Source of the DNA: Pseudomonadota bacterium
GTDB lineage: Bacteria > Pseudomonadota > Gammaproteobacteria > Burkholderiales > Thiobacillaceae
Direction of reading: 5' to 3'
DNA: 64,000 nucleotides
NCBI GenBank assembly: GCA_021847835.1
Contig: JAJZPR010000011.1
Span: 25,727-89,726 of the forward strand
Part shown: positions 18,130 through 27,279 of the stretch, one piece after another
Layout of the letters: each line of letters opens with the position of its first letter
How positions within the stretch are numbered: the first letter of the stretch is position 1
Made by a program: the position numbers and the translations under genes
The notes under the pieces: generated by a model
What the model saw: the letters and a program-made list of their open reading frames with translations, nothing else
Told to the model about the DNA's origin: nothing
Databases searched by the model: none

Positions 18130-20303
18130 AAAAGGAACTCCTCTTCGGCTTCGGCCTGATGGCCGTCGTCCTGCTCCTCATCGCGGTGTTCACGCCCTGG
18201 GCGAACCTGAACAACGGCCATGTCGGCATGATCATGCTGGCCCTCATCGTGGTGGCCATGATGATGGGCTTCCCGAGCGCATTCACCCTCATGGGCATGG
18301 GCGTGCTGTTCACCTGGTATGCCTACTACACGGAAACCCCGCAAATAGCCGTGCAGCAGACCCTGGACCTGACCGTGCAGCGGACCTACGGCGTGATGAC
18401 CAGCGATGTGCTCATTGCCGTGCCGCTGTTCCTGTTCATGGGCTATCTGGTTGAACGTGCGAACCTGATCAAGAAACTGTTCCACGCCATCCACATCGCC
18501 ACTGCGCGCATTCCCGGCTCGCTGGCGGTTGCCACCCTGGTCACCTGCGCCATCTTCGCCACCGCCACCGGCATCGTCGGCGCGGTCGTCACGCTGATGG
18601 GCCTGCTAGCCCTGCCGGCCATGCTGCGCGCCGGCTACGACACCAAGCTATCCTCCGGCGTGATCGCCGCCGGCGGCACCCTGGGCATTCTCATCCCGCC
18701 GTCCATCATGCTCATCGTCTACGGCGCCACCGCCGGCGAGTCCGTGGTGCGGCTCTATGCCGGCGCGTTCTTTCCCGGGCTGCTGCTTGCCACCCTCTAC
18801 ATTATTTATGTCGTCTTGATAGCCAAGCTGAAGCCGCACTGGGCACCGCCGCTCAGCCATGCAGACCGGACCGTGCCGCTGCCGCCGCACATGCAGCAAC
18901 TGGCCTCGCGCTACGGCAAACTTGCCCTGCCCGCCCTGGTGCGCGGGGTATTCGCGCGCGACCGCGCCGTCGCGCGCAAGCTCGCCGGAAAGGAGCTTTT
19001 CCTGGCGAGCCTGCCTGCGCTGGCCTTCATCCTCGTCATGGGCCTGGCCTGGAATGCGCTGACCAAGCCGCAAGAGAACTACGACATTTCCGGACTGCAG
19101 GAAATGGGCGTTTCCCTGGAAGCGCCGAAAGCCGAAAGCTACGCCGATGACCTGGGCCTTGGCGTTTCCGAGCCGCCGATGGAAGAAGAAACCGCGCCGG
19201 GCATTTCCGAGCCGCCCGCCCAGGAAGAACCGCCCGTCCTGGAAGAGCCGCCGACGCTTGCAGAACCCCCGGCAGCGGAATCGGTTGCCGAACCCACAGC
19301 CCCCGCGCTTGCCGAGGCGGCGGCAATTTCTCCGGACAAGGCCGAACCTGGCCGCCTGCCAGCCCCGGCCGCGTTCTGGGAAACGCTGGCCATCGGATTC
19401 GCCGTGCTGGCCGTGCTGTATTTCCTGCTGAGCTTCCCGCGCCTGGAAGTGTTTCGCATGCTGCTCACCTCCTTCTTCCCGCTGGCGGTGATGATCCTTG
19501 GCGTGCTCGGCTCCATCGTGTTCGGCCTCGCCACGCCTTCCGAGGCGGCCGCCATCGGCGCGCTGGGCGGCTTCGTGCTGGCGGCGTTCTACATGGCCAT
19601 GGAGAAGCCGCGCGAGCTGCGCAGAAAATGGTGGCCAAGCTGGATCGTGCTGTGGACGGTGTTTCTCGCCTCGGTGGTATGGTTCATCCTGTACAAGGCC
19701 CAGGCCACGTCAAAACCGGTGCCGCCCATGCTGGGCTGGATCTCCATGGCCGCTTTCCTGTTATGGGCCTTTCTCGCCAGCTGGCAGGCCAAGCTCACTA
19801 CCATGCTCAAGGAGTCGGTCTTCCTGACCGCGAAAACATCCACCATGGTGTGCTGGCTGTTCGTGGGCGCCAGCATCTATTCGGCGGCGTTCTCGCTGCT
19901 GGGCGGCCACCAGGTGGTGGAGGAATGGGTGCTGTCGCTCAACATGACGCCCATCCAGTTCCTGATCCTCAGCCAGCTCATCATTTTCCTGCTGGGCTGG
20001 CCGCTGGAATGGACCGAGATCATCGTGATCTTCATGCCCATTTTCGTGCCGCTGCTGCCGCATTTCGGCATCGATCCGCTGTTCTTCGGCATCCTGGTGG
20101 CGCTGAACCTGCAAACTTCCTTCCTGTCGCCGCCGATGGCGCCGTCCGCGTTCTATCTGAAAGGCGTCGCGCCGCCCAACGTGACACTGGGCCAGATCTT
20201 CCTGGGATCCATGCCCTTCCTGGGCATCGTGATCGTGGCCATGATCATGCTCTACGTGTGGCCCGAGATCGCGCTGTGGCTGCCGGCAGCACTCTATAAC
20301 TGA
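18126..20303 (+). CDS. dctM: TRAP transporter large permease DctM with long acidic/proline-rich insert
   Basis: 725 aa, against roughly 430 for ordinary DctM. The N-terminal half (ALIVVAMMMGFPSAFTLMGMG; AGGTLGILIPPSIMLIVYGA) and the C-terminal half (FGLATPSEAAAIGALGGF; LLGWPLEWTEIIVIFMPIF; NLQTSFLSPPMAPSAFYLKG) are typical, with the two PPS/PPM re-entrant hairpins. Between them lies a hydrophilic insert at about residues 315-415 of repeated EPP/EEPP/AEPP units, plus extra membrane segments. Long DctM variants are known in TakM-like systems; this particular insert is low-complexity. The reading frame is open throughout, so this is not a frameshift artefact. Confidence 0.9.
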   Translation: MKKELLFGFGLMAVVLLLIAVFTPWANLNNGHVGMIMLALIVVAMMMGFPSAFTLMGMGVLFTWYAYYTETPQIAVQQTLDLTVQRTYGVMTSDVLIAVPLFLFMGYLVERANLIKKLFHAIHIATARIPGSLAVATLVTCAIFATATGIVGAVVTLMGLLALPAMLRAGYDTKLSSGVIAAGGTLGILIPPSIMLIVYGATAGESVVRLYAGAFFPGLLLATLYIIYVVLIAKLKPHWAPPLSHADRTVPLPPHMQQLASRYGKLALPALVRGVFARDRAVARKLAGKELFLASLPALAFILVMGLAWNALTKPQENYDISGLQEMGVSLEAPKAESYADDLGLGVSEPPMEEETAPGISEPPAQEEPPVLEEPPTLAEPPAAESVAEPTAPALAEAAAISPDKAEPGRLPAPAAFWETLAIGFAVLAVLYFLLSFPRLEVFRMLLTSFFPLAVMILGVLGSIVFGLATPSEAAAIGALGGFVLAAFYMAMEKPRELRRKWWPSWIVLWTVFLASVVWFILYKAQATSKPVPPMLGWISMAAFLLWAFLASWQAKLTTMLKESVFLTAKTSTMVCWLFVGASIYSAAFSLLGGHQVVEEWVLSLNMTPIQFLILSQLIIFLLGWPLEWTEIIVIFMPIFVPLLPHFGIDPLFFGILVALNLQTSFLSPPMAPSAFYLKGVAPPNVTLGQIFLGSMPFLGIVIVAMIMLYVWPEIALWLPAALYN

Positions 20304-20328
20304 CGGCCCCGGGCAGCGGAGGAAAAGC

Positions 20329-21207
20329 GTGAACCTCGCATTCATCGGTCTCGGCATCATGGGCAGGCCCATGGCGCTCAACCTGAAGAAGGCCGGGCAC
20401 AGGGTGTTCGTGCACGGCCGCCGCGCCGAATCCATGGCGCCGCTGGCACAGGCCGGTTGCACTGCCTGCGCCTCGCCGGCCGAGGCCGCCGCGCAGGCCG
20501 ATGTCACCATCGTCATGGTGTCCGACACCGCCGACGTCGAGCAGGTCATCTTCGGCGACAAGGGCGTGGCTCAGGGCGCCAAGCCCGGCTCGGTGGTGGT
20601 CGACATGAGCACCATCTCGCCCACCGCCACCAAGGCCTTCGCAGAGAGGCTCATGGCCCAGGGCGTCGAGATGCTCGACGCGCCGGTGTCCGGCGGCGAC
20701 GTCGGTGCCATCAACGCCACCCTGTCCATCATGGTCGGCGGCAAGCCCGAGGTGTTCGAGCGCGTGAAGCCGGTGTTCGAGGCCATGGGCAAGAACATCG
20801 TGCTCGTGGGCGGCAACGGCGCCGGCCAGGTGGCCAAGGCCTGCAACCAGATCGTGGTGGCGGTCACCATCGAGGGCGTGGCCGAGGCGCTCACCTTCGC
20901 GCGCAAGAACGGCGTCGACCCGGCCAGGGTGCGCGACGCGCTCATGGGCGGCTTCGCAGGCAGCCGCATCCTGGAAGTGCACGGCAAGCGCATGCTCGAC
21001 AACGAATACAAGCCCGGCTTCAAGACCAAATTGCACCAGAAGGACATGAACATCGTGATGCAGACCGCGCGCGAACTCGGCCTGTCCCTGCCCGGCGCGG
21101 CGCTGGTGATGCAGCACTTGAATGCGCTCATGGGCACGGGCGACGCCGAACTGGATTCGGCGGCGGTGATGAAGATCGTCGAACGCGCCTCCGGCATGGA
21201 GCGCTGA
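20329..21207 (+). CDS. garR: 2-hydroxy-3-oxopropionate (tartronate semialdehyde) reductase
   Basis: 292 aa, beta-hydroxyacid dehydrogenase family. NAD-binding GLGIMGRPMALNLKKAGH at the N-terminus, substrate signature DAPVSGGDVGA, catalytic lysine in GAGQVAKACNQ, and cofactor-end segment HQKDMNIVMQTARELG. It reduces tartronate semialdehyde (made from two glyoxylates) to glycerate. The start is GTG 20329 with a strong GCGGAGGAAAA site. It overlaps the next start by one base. Confidence 0.92.
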   Translation: MNLAFIGLGIMGRPMALNLKKAGHRVFVHGRRAESMAPLAQAGCTACASPAEAAAQADVTIVMVSDTADVEQVIFGDKGVAQGAKPGSVVVDMSTISPTATKAFAERLMAQGVEMLDAPVSGGDVGAINATLSIMVGGKPEVFERVKPVFEAMGKNIVLVGGNGAGQVAKACNQIVVAVTIEGVAEALTFARKNGVDPARVRDALMGGFAGSRILEVHGKRMLDNEYKPGFKTKLHQKDMNIVMQTARELGLSLPGAALVMQHLNALMGTGDAELDSAAVMKIVERASGMER

Positions 21208-22157
21208 TGAGTGAGCGCATCGTCTTCCTCGACCGCAAGAGTATCATCGCCGACATCCGTGCGCCCGCTTTCGCGCACGCGTGGATCGACCACGACAAGA
21301 CAGGGCCTGACGAAGTCCTCGCGCGCATCCAGGACGCCAGCATCGTCGTCAGCAACAAGGTCAAGCTGCCCGGCGACATCCTGGCGCAGGCGCCCGGCGT
21401 GAAAATGATCGCGGTGTGCGCCACCGGCACCGACAACGTCGATCTCGCCTGGTGCCGCGCCAACGGCGTCATCGTCTCCAACATCCGCGGCTATGCCGTG
21501 CACACCCTGCCCGAGCACGTGTTCATGCTGATGCTGGCGCTGCGCCGCAACCTGCTGGGCTGGCGCGAGGACGTGCGTGCAGGTTTATGGGAAAAGGCCG
21601 ACCAGTTCTGCCTGTTCACGCGCACGATCCATGACCTCCACGGCAGCACGCTCGGGCTGATCGGCCTCGGCACGCTGGGCCGGAGCGTGCGCAGGATCGC
21701 CGAAGCCTTCGGCATGAAGGTGCGGGTCGCCGAGCACAAGAACGCCGCGACCGTGCGCGAGGGCTACACCGCGTTCGACACCGTGCTCAGGGAAGCCGAC
21801 GTGATCTCGCTGCACACCCCGCTCACCCCGGAAACCCGGCACATGATTTCCGCGCGCGAGTTCGGCCTGATGAAACCCTCCGCGCTGCTCATCAACACCG
21901 CGCGCGGCAATCTGGTGGACGAGGCGGCGCTGATCGAGGCGCTCGAGTCGAAGCGCATCGCCGGCGCCGGCTTCGACGTGCTCTCGGTCGAGCCGCCGCG
22001 CGAGGGCAACCCGCTGCTGGAACTCGACCTGCCCAACTTCATCCTCACCCCGCATGTCGCCTGGGCCAGCCGCGATGCCATGCAGATCATGGCCGATCAG
22101 CTGATCGACAACATCGAGGCCTTCGTCGCCCGCGCCCCGCGCAATGTCGTAAGCTGA
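21207..22157 (+). CDS. D-2-hydroxyacid dehydrogenase, hydroxypyruvate/glyoxylate reductase
   Basis: 316 aa. Domains in order: substrate-binding lobe with [14 protein letters not shown] and [15 protein letters not shown], then a Rossmann lobe with [20 protein letters not shown], catalytic Arg in [16 protein letters not shown], Glu in [17 protein letters not shown] and His in LTPHVAWAS. It interconverts hydroxypyruvate and D-glycerate or glyoxylate and glycolate. The ATG shares one base with the garR stop (TGATG), which ties the two reductases translationally. Confidence 0.9.
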   Translation: MSERIVFLDRKSIIADIRAPAFAHAWIDHDKTGPDEVLARIQDASIVVSNKVKLPGDILAQAPGVKMIAVCATGTDNVDLAWCRANGVIVSNIRGYAVHTLPEHVFMLMLALRRNLLGWREDVRAGLWEKADQFCLFTRTIHDLHGSTLGLIGLGTLGRSVRRIAEAFGMKVRVAEHKNAATVREGYTAFDTVLREADVISLHTPLTPETRHMISAREFGLMKPSALLINTARGNLVDEAALIEALESKRIAGAGFDVLSVEPPREGNPLLELDLPNFILTPHVAWASRDAMQIMADQLIDNIEAFVARAPRNVVS

Positions 22158-22177
22158 ACTTCCGCAAAGGCAAGGCA

Positions 22178-24355
22178 ATGACCGAACGCATCCAGCTAGC
22201 CGGTTTACAGATCGCCAGGCCGCTTTACGACCTGGTGCGCGACGAGATCGCGCCGGGCACCGGCATCTCCGCCGACCGCGCCTGGCAGGGCTTCGCCGAC
22301 CTTGTGCGCGAGCTGACGCCAAGAAACCGCGCCCTGCTCGCCAGGCGCGACGAACTGCAGGCCAGGATCGACGCCTGGCATCTCGAACGCAAGGGCCGGC
22401 CACACGATGCCGCCGCCTACAAGCAATACCTCTACGACATCGGTTATCTCCTGCCCGAGGGCGATGACTTCAGCATCGGCACGGAAAACGTCGACGACGA
22501 GATCGCCCGCATCGCAGGGCCGCAACTGGTGGTGCCGGTCAACAACGCGCGCTACGCGCTCAACGCCGCTAACGCGCGCTGGGGCAGCCTGTTCGACGCG
22601 CTCTATGGCACCGATGCCATTCCCGAAGACGCTGGCGCGGAGAAGAAAGGCGCCTTCAATCCCGTGCGCGGCGCCAGGGTCATCGCCACCGCCAAGGCCT
22701 TCCTCGACGAGGCGGCGCCGCTCACCGAAGGCAGCTACATCGACGCCATCGCCTATGCCGTCAAGGATGGCGGGCTCACGGTGACGCTTTCCAGCGGCGC
22801 ACGCGTCGGACTGCGCGATCCCGCGCAGTTCAGGGGCTACCAGGAAAAGGCCGGCGGCATCACCTCCATCCTGCTGCGGCACCACGGCCTGCACATCGAG
22901 ATCCATTTCAACACCGACCACCCCATCCACGAACTGCATCCCACCGGCATCCGCGACATCTATCTGGAGGCCGCCCTCTCCACCATCATGGACTGCGAGG
23001 ATTCGGTCGCCGCGGTGGACGGCGACGACAAGGTGCGCGTCTACCGCAACTGGCTGGGTCTCATGAAGGGCGAGCTTTCCAGCAGCTTCGAAAAGGGCGG
23101 CAAGACGCTGACGCGCGCGCTCAATCCCGACCGCCGCTATCTCTCGCCCGAGGGCCGCTATTTCGAAATTCCCGGACGCAGCCTGATGCTGGTGCGCAAT
23201 GTCGGCCACCTGATGACCACCGATGCGGTGCTGGACGAGCACGGCAACGAAGTGTTCGAGGGCCTGCTCGACGGCTTCGTCACCAGCTACTGCGCGCTGC
23301 ACGACCTCAAGGGCACCAGCCGTCTCAAGAACAGCCGCGCCGGCAGCATCTACATCGTCAAGCCCAAGCAGCACGGCCCCGACGAAGTCGCCTTCACCGT
23401 CGACCTGTTCGGGCGCATCGAGAACGTGCTGGAACTGCCGAAAAACACGCTCAAGATCGGCGTCATGGACGAGGAACGGCGCACCACGCTCAACCTCAAG
23501 GCATGCATCCGCGCGGCCTCCGAGCGGCTGATCTTCATCAACACCGGCTTCCTCGACCGCACCGGCGACGAGATCCACACCTCCATGGAAGCCGGCCCGG
23601 TGCTGCGCAAGGGCGACATGAAAACCGCCGCCTGGCTCAAGGCCTACGAGAACTGGAACGTGGACGTGGGACTCGCCTGCAGGCTCTCCGGCCGCGCGCA
23701 GATCGGCAAGGGCATGTGGACCATGCCCGACCTCATGGCCGGCATGATGGCGGCGAAGCAGGCGCACCCCGAGGCCGGCGCCAATACCGCCTGGGTGCCT
23801 TCGCCCACAGCCGCAACCCTGCACGCCATCCACTACCACCGCGTCGACGTGTTCGCGCGCCAGCAGGAATTGCGCTCGCGCCCGCGCGCCTCGCTCGACG
23901 ACCTGCTCGCGATACCGATCGTTGAAAAACCGAACTGGAGCGCGGAAGACATCCAGCAGGAACTCGACAACAACATCCAGGGCCTGCTCGGCTACGTCGT
24001 GCGCTGGATCGACCAGGGCATGGGCGCCTCCAAGGTGCCCGACATCCACAACGTCGGCCTCATGGAAGACCGTGCAACCCTGCGCATCTCCAGCCAGCAT
24101 GTCGCCAACTGGCTGCACCACGGCATCGTCAGCGAAAGCCAGGTCATGGAAACGCTCAGGCGCATGGCCAGGCTGGTCGACCAGCAGAACGCCGGCGACC
24201 GCAACTACATCAACATGGCGCCGCACTACATCAGCCTCGCCTTCCAGGCCGCGCAGGACATGATCTTCCACGGCCGCCGCGTGCCCAACGGCTACACCGA
24301 ACCCACCCTGCACCGGCGCCGGCGCGAGTTCAAGGCGGCCCTGCGCGGCGATTAG
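22178..24355 (+). CDS. glcB: Malate synthase G
   Basis: 725 aa, the normal length for isoform G. It condenses glyoxylate and acetyl-CoA to malate. Visible: [24 protein letters not shown] near the N-terminus, the TIM-barrel metal-site region [44 protein letters not shown], and the C-terminal catalytic cap around [25 protein letters not shown] sequence (here [13 protein letters not shown]). It closes the TRAP/garR/hydroxyacid dehydrogenase operon, giving glyoxylate a second outlet into the TCA cycle. Confidence 0.96.
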   Translation: MTERIQLAGLQIARPLYDLVRDEIAPGTGISADRAWQGFADLVRELTPRNRALLARRDELQARIDAWHLERKGRPHDAAAYKQYLYDIGYLLPEGDDFSIGTENVDDEIARIAGPQLVVPVNNARYALNAANARWGSLFDALYGTDAIPEDAGAEKKGAFNPVRGARVIATAKAFLDEAAPLTEGSYIDAIAYAVKDGGLTVTLSSGARVGLRDPAQFRGYQEKAGGITSILLRHHGLHIEIHFNTDHPIHELHPTGIRDIYLEAALSTIMDCEDSVAAVDGDDKVRVYRNWLGLMKGELSSSFEKGGKTLTRALNPDRRYLSPEGRYFEIPGRSLMLVRNVGHLMTTDAVLDEHGNEVFEGLLDGFVTSYCALHDLKGTSRLKNSRAGSIYIVKPKQHGPDEVAFTVDLFGRIENVLELPKNTLKIGVMDEERRTTLNLKACIRAASERLIFINTGFLDRTGDEIHTSMEAGPVLRKGDMKTAAWLKAYENWNVDVGLACRLSGRAQIGKGMWTMPDLMAGMMAAKQAHPEAGANTAWVPSPTAATLHAIHYHRVDVFARQQELRSRPRASLDDLLAIPIVEKPNWSAEDIQQELDNNIQGLLGYVVRWIDQGMGASKVPDIHNVGLMEDRATLRISSQHVANWLHHGIVSESQVMETLRRMARLVDQQNAGDRNYINMAPHYISLAFQAAQDMIFHGRRVPNGYTEPTLHRRRREFKAALRGD

Positions 24356-24378
24356 CCACGCGAATTAATCTCGGCGCG

Positions 24379-24390
24379 GCGACTAGTCGC
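24379..24390. repeat. Perfect 12-base palindrome in convergent gap
   Basis: GCGACTAGTCGC, loopless dyad, in the 90-base gap between glcB and the convergent DsrC-like gene. No T-run follows, so it is not an obvious terminator. Confidence 0.4.
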
Positions 24391-24445
24391 GAAAATGTGG
24401 CTCAGCGCGAAGACTGAGACAACGCAAGGCCAAGGCCGGGCGGAT

Positions 24446-24814
24446 TCAGCTCACCGAGCCGAAGGACGGGTCAGCCGCGTGCGGCGCTTCCGGCAGGCCG
24501 GCCAGCTTCATGCCCTGCCGCACCGGCCCGCCGGGAAACAGCAGGAAGAGCCAGCGGCGGCCGCCCTGCTCCGCGAAGCGCTCTTCCAGCGCGCGCAGGA
24601 TGTGCTGAGCGCCCTGACCGATGGCACCATGCGAGATGGCATAGTCGCGCAGAAAGTCCAGCACCTCAAAATGCTCGTCGGTCAGGGTAAGCCCTTCAGC
24701 CTTGGCCAGGCCGCGGGCCATGTCGCGCGACCATTCGCCGACCTCCACCAGGTTGCCGAAATGGTCGCGCACCAGCTGCTTGCCCTGGATGGCTTCCAGA
24801 ATCGGGATGGCCAT
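24446..24814 (-). CDS. DsrC/TusE-family protein lacking the redox cysteines (RspA-like)
   Basis: 122 aa. The fold signature of DsrC/TusE is clear (GNLVEVGEWSRDMARGLAKA, LTLTDEHFEVLDFLRDYA, and the C-terminal GGRRWLFLLFPGGPVRQGMKLAGLP). DsrC ends with two cysteines on a flexible arm and TusE keeps one; here both positions are other residues (Gly-Met around VRQGMK, and Ala/His after AGLPEAP), and the whole protein has no cysteine. It therefore cannot carry persulfide. Cysteine-free members have been called RspA and proposed to be regulatory. Start ATG 24814 has GAGGAGGGG upstream. It lies 14 bases after the hsp20 gene and is probably cotranscribed. Confidence 0.8.
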   Translation of the reverse strand: MAIPILEAIQGKQLVRDHFGNLVEVGEWSRDMARGLAKAEGLTLTDEHFEVLDFLRDYAISHGAIGQGAQHILRALEERFAEQGGRRWLFLLFPGGPVRQGMKLAGLPEAPHAADPSFGSVS

Positions 24815-24828
24815 GTCCGCCCCTCCTC

Positions 24829-25335
24829 TCATTCGACGCGGATGGTAACGGACCTGGGCCTGCCCGGCTCGGCCTTGGGCAGCTCCACCCGCAGCACGCC
24901 GTTCTTGTAGGCGGCGCGCGCCTCCTCGGCCTTGACCGGCACCGGCAGCGGCACCACGCGGCGGAAGCTGCCGTAGGCGCATTGCATCACACGCCAGCGG
25001 CCCTCGGTTTCCTCGCGCGCGAAGCGCTTCTCGCCGGATACCACCAGGGCGTCGTCCAGCACCTCGATGCCGATGTCCTCCTTCTCCATGCCCGGCACTT
25101 CCAGGCGCACGACCAGGCGCCTGTCGTCCTCGAACACGTCGCCGCCCAGCAGGGCCCAGCCGCGGTTGGGCAGCCAGGACACGTCATCCACCTCGACCTG
25201 GGCCGGCAGGTTGGTCTTCTCCCCGGCCCTGAAGCGCGTGAGCGCGCCGGCGGCGGACTGGATCATCTGCCGCCAGCCGTCGGCCAGGTTGTCCCAGAGG
25301 GACCCGACACTCTCTTTCAATGATTCCAGTTTCAT
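24829..25335 (-). CDS. Hsp20 family small heat-shock protein (1)
   Basis: 168 aa from ATG 25335 (AAGGAGG seven bases upstream). Long N-terminal arm (MKLESLKESVGSLWDNLADGW) before the alpha-crystallin domain at about 65-165: VFEDDRRLVVRLEVPGMEKED, DDALVVSGEKRF and the C-terminal NGVLRVELPKAE strand. Small heat-shock proteins hold unfolding clients for refolding by ClpB/DnaK. It is the third of three hsp20 genes in one operon, and differs strongly from the other two in its N-terminus. Confidence 0.9.
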   Translation of the reverse strand: MKLESLKESVGSLWDNLADGWRQMIQSAAGALTRFRAGEKTNLPAQVEVDDVSWLPNRGWALLGGDVFEDDRRLVVRLEVPGMEKEDIGIEVLDDALVVSGEKRFAREETEGRWRVMQCAYGSFRRVVPLPVPVKAEEARAAYKNGVLRVELPKAEPGRPRSVTIRVE

Positions 25336-25383
25336 GTCAGCCTCCTTGGTTCGCATGCGGGGCATCGAAGCCCCATTCCCGAT

Positions 25384-25764
25384 TCAGTTCACCTTGACCT
25401 CGATGCGCCGCGGCTTGGCATGCTCGGCCTTGGGGATGTGCAGCTTGAGCACGCCCTGCCGGAATTCCGCGCTCACCTTGTCGGTGTCGAGTTCCTTGGA
25501 CAGGGTAAACATGCGGCGATAGCGCGGCAGGCTGACCTCGGCGTGGCTGGCCTCCATGCCCTCGGGCATGTCTAGCGCGATCTCGCCCTCGATGGTGAGC
25601 GTGTCGGCCTCCACCTGCAGCGCGAGCTTGTCCTTCGGCACGCCGGGCAGGTCGGCATACAGGGTAATGCCGCCGGCGTCCTCGATTACATCCACAGGCG
25701 GCAGTATGGCCGCCTCGCTGCGCGAGGCATCGGCGGTTTTGGCAACAGCAGCTTTTTCACTCAT
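25384..25764 (-). CDS. Hsp20 family small heat-shock protein (2)
   Basis: 126 aa. Short N-terminus, then an alpha-crystallin domain: VIEDAGGITLYADLPGVPKDKL, DTLTIEGEI, VSLPRYRRMFTLSKELDTDKV and QGVLKLHIPKAEHAKPRRIEV. The Shine-Dalgarno AAGGAGGAC precedes the ATG. This sequence type (lacking a long N-arm) is common as a partner of a second Hsp20 in tandem loci. Confidence 0.93.
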   Translation of the reverse strand: MSEKAAVAKTADASRSEAAILPPVDVIEDAGGITLYADLPGVPKDKLALQVEADTLTIEGEIALDMPEGMEASHAEVSLPRYRRMFTLSKELDTDKVSAEFRQGVLKLHIPKAEHAKPRRIEVKVN

Positions 25765-25776
25765 GGTCTGTCCTCC

Positions 25777-26208
25777 TTATTGAACGGTGATGCGCCTGGG
25801 CTGCGCTTCTTCCTTGCGCCGCACCGAGACGTGCAGCACGCCGTCGCGGTACCTGGCCTCGACGGTATTGGCGTCGATGTCGTCGGGCAGGCTGATCACG
25901 CGGCGGAAGCGGCCCGCGAAGCGCTCATCGATGTGCAGGGTCGCCGACTCCGGCACCTCGTCCAGCTTGCGCTCGCCGGCGATGGTGAGCACGCCCTTCT
26001 CGATTTGTACCTCGATGGACGCGGGATCGAGGCCGGACGCAAAGGCGTAAATCTCCACCGAACGTGGTGTACCACCCACGTTCAGCGCCGGAAAACCGCG
26101 CGCAACGCCGCGGATGCTGGAGCCGAAATCGAAGCCCTGCTGCAGCTCGCGCTGCAGTCGGTCCAGTTCCGCGAACAGGTCGCGGGGAAACAGGGAACGA
26201 TAAAGCAT
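25777..26208 (-). CDS. Hsp20 family small heat-shock protein (3, first in operon)
   Basis: 143 aa with amphipathic N-arm (SLFPRDLFAELDRLQRELQQGF) and alpha-crystallin domain (SVEIYAFASGLDPASIEVQI, KGVLTIAGERKL, DGVLHVSVRRKEE). AAGGAGG lies six bases before the ATG. It is the promoter-proximal gene, downstream of a sigma32-like promoter, and together with the next two hsp20 genes and the DsrC-like gene forms one leftward unit with gaps of 12-48 bases. Confidence 0.93.
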   Translation of the reverse strand: MLYRSLFPRDLFAELDRLQRELQQGFDFGSSIRGVARGFPALNVGGTPRSVEIYAFASGLDPASIEVQIEKGVLTIAGERKLDEVPESATLHIDERFAGRFRRVISLPDDIDANTVEARYRDGVLHVSVRRKEEAQPRRITVQ

Positions 26209-26258
26209 ATATGCCTCCTTTCTTCATTGCGTGCGCCAGCGAGGGCGCTCCTGAGCCC

Positions 26259-26288
26259 TACATAGGGCGTCTCGTTTCAAGTTCAACC
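26259..26288 (-). promoter_or_regulatory. Sigma32-like promoter for the hsp20 operon
   Basis: Read leftward: GGTTGAA (26282-26288), 14-base spacer, CCCTATGTA (26259-26267). Close to the heat-shock consensus CTTGAAA-N13-15-CCCCATNT; it lies 51 bases before the ATG. Confidence 0.6.
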
Positions 26289-26289
26289 C

Positions 26290-26318
26290 CTTGATTTGCG
26301 GATGGATATTCCACATTT
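26290..26318 (+). promoter_or_regulatory. Sigma32-like promoter for cbpA-cbpM
   Basis: CTTGATT (26290-26296), 14-base spacer, CCACATTT (26311-26318), 40 bases before cbpA. It is back-to-back with the hsp20 promoter. Confidence 0.55.
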
Positions 26319-26358
26319 TATCAAGCCATCGTTACAAATCGCAGCAGGTGGGAATCGC

Positions 26359-27279
26359 ATGAAATACCATGACTACTACCATACGCTCGGGGTGAGCAGA
26401 GAAGCGTCGGCGGACGAGATCAAGAAGGCCTTCCGCCGCCTTGCGCGCAAGTACCATCCGGACATATCGAAGGAAGCGGACGCCGAGATGCGCATGAAGG
26501 AAATCAACGAGGCCTATGCGGTGCTCTCCGACCCCAAGAGGCGCGCCGCCTACGACCGCCTCGGCCAGGGCTACCACACAGGCGAGGAATTCCACCCGCC
26601 GCCGGACTGGGGCGAGCGCTTCCACTTTTCCGCGCGCGGCTTCTCGCCCGACGAGGCCGCGCAGTTCAGCGACTTCTTCAGCGAGCTGTTCGGCGGCCCG
26701 GGCGGCTTCGGCCGCCAGGGCGGGCGTGGCTTTTCCGCGAACGGCGAGGACACCCATGCACGTGTGCTGTTGGACATCGAGGACGCCTTCACCGGTGCCA
26801 CGCGCCAGTTCAGCCTGCAGGTGCCGCAGGTCGACGCCCATGGCCAGCTGCGCATGGCGACCCGCACCCTCAACGTGAAAATTCCCGTCGGCGTGCACGA
26901 AGGCCAGATCATCCGTCTGGCGGGCCAGGGCGCGCCCGGTTTCGGCGGCGGCCAGCCCGGCGACCTCTTGCTGGAAGTGCGCTTCAGGCCGCACCCGCGC
27001 CTGCGCGCGGAAGGCCGCGACCTCCATCTCAGCCTGCCGCTGGCGCCCTGGGAGGCGGCACTCGGCGCGGTGGTGTCGGTCGATCTGCCCAATGGCCCGC
27101 TCAAGGTGCGCATCCCACAGGGCGCGCAGAGCGGACGCCAACTGCGCGTGCGCGGCAAGAGCATCCCCGGCTCGCCGCCCGGCGACCTGCTCCTCGACCT
27201 CACGGTGGTGCTGCCGCCGGCCGACACGGCCCGGGCGCGCGAACTCGCTTTCGACCCGCGCCGTTCCTGGAGGGCATGA
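26359..27279 (+). CDS. cbpA: Curved-DNA-binding J-domain co-chaperone CbpA
   Basis: 306 aa. J domain at residues 1-70 with HPD at 33-35 (KYHPDISKEADAEMRMKEIN), glycine/phenylalanine-rich linker (about 105-140, GGPGGFGRQGGRG), then two C-terminal substrate-binding barrels (HARVLLDIEDAFTGATRQF; VKIPVGVHEGQIIRLAGQG; VRIPQGAQSGRQLRVRGKS). There is no zinc-finger CxxCxGxG, which separates it from DnaJ. It stimulates DnaK ATPase. ATG 26359 is the family start (MKYHDYYHTLGVSREAS); a GTGGGAA site lies upstream. Confidence 0.95.
   Translation: MKYHDYYHTLGVSREASADEIKKAFRRLARKYHPDISKEADAEMRMKEINEAYAVLSDPKRRAAYDRLGQGYHTGEEFHPPPDWGERFHFSARGFSPDEAAQFSDFFSELFGGPGGFGRQGGRGFSANGEDTHARVLLDIEDAFTGATRQFSLQVPQVDAHGQLRMATRTLNVKIPVGVHEGQIIRLAGQGAPGFGGGQPGDLLLEVRFRPHPRLRAEGRDLHLSLPLAPWEAALGAVVSVDLPNGPLKVRIPQGAQSGRQLRVRGKSIPGSPPGDLLLDLTVVLPPADTARARELAFDPRRSWRA

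Noticed and set aside
22205..24313. Leftward 700-codon frame opposite malate synthase G
   Set aside because: Shadow of glcB; no start signals or motifs.
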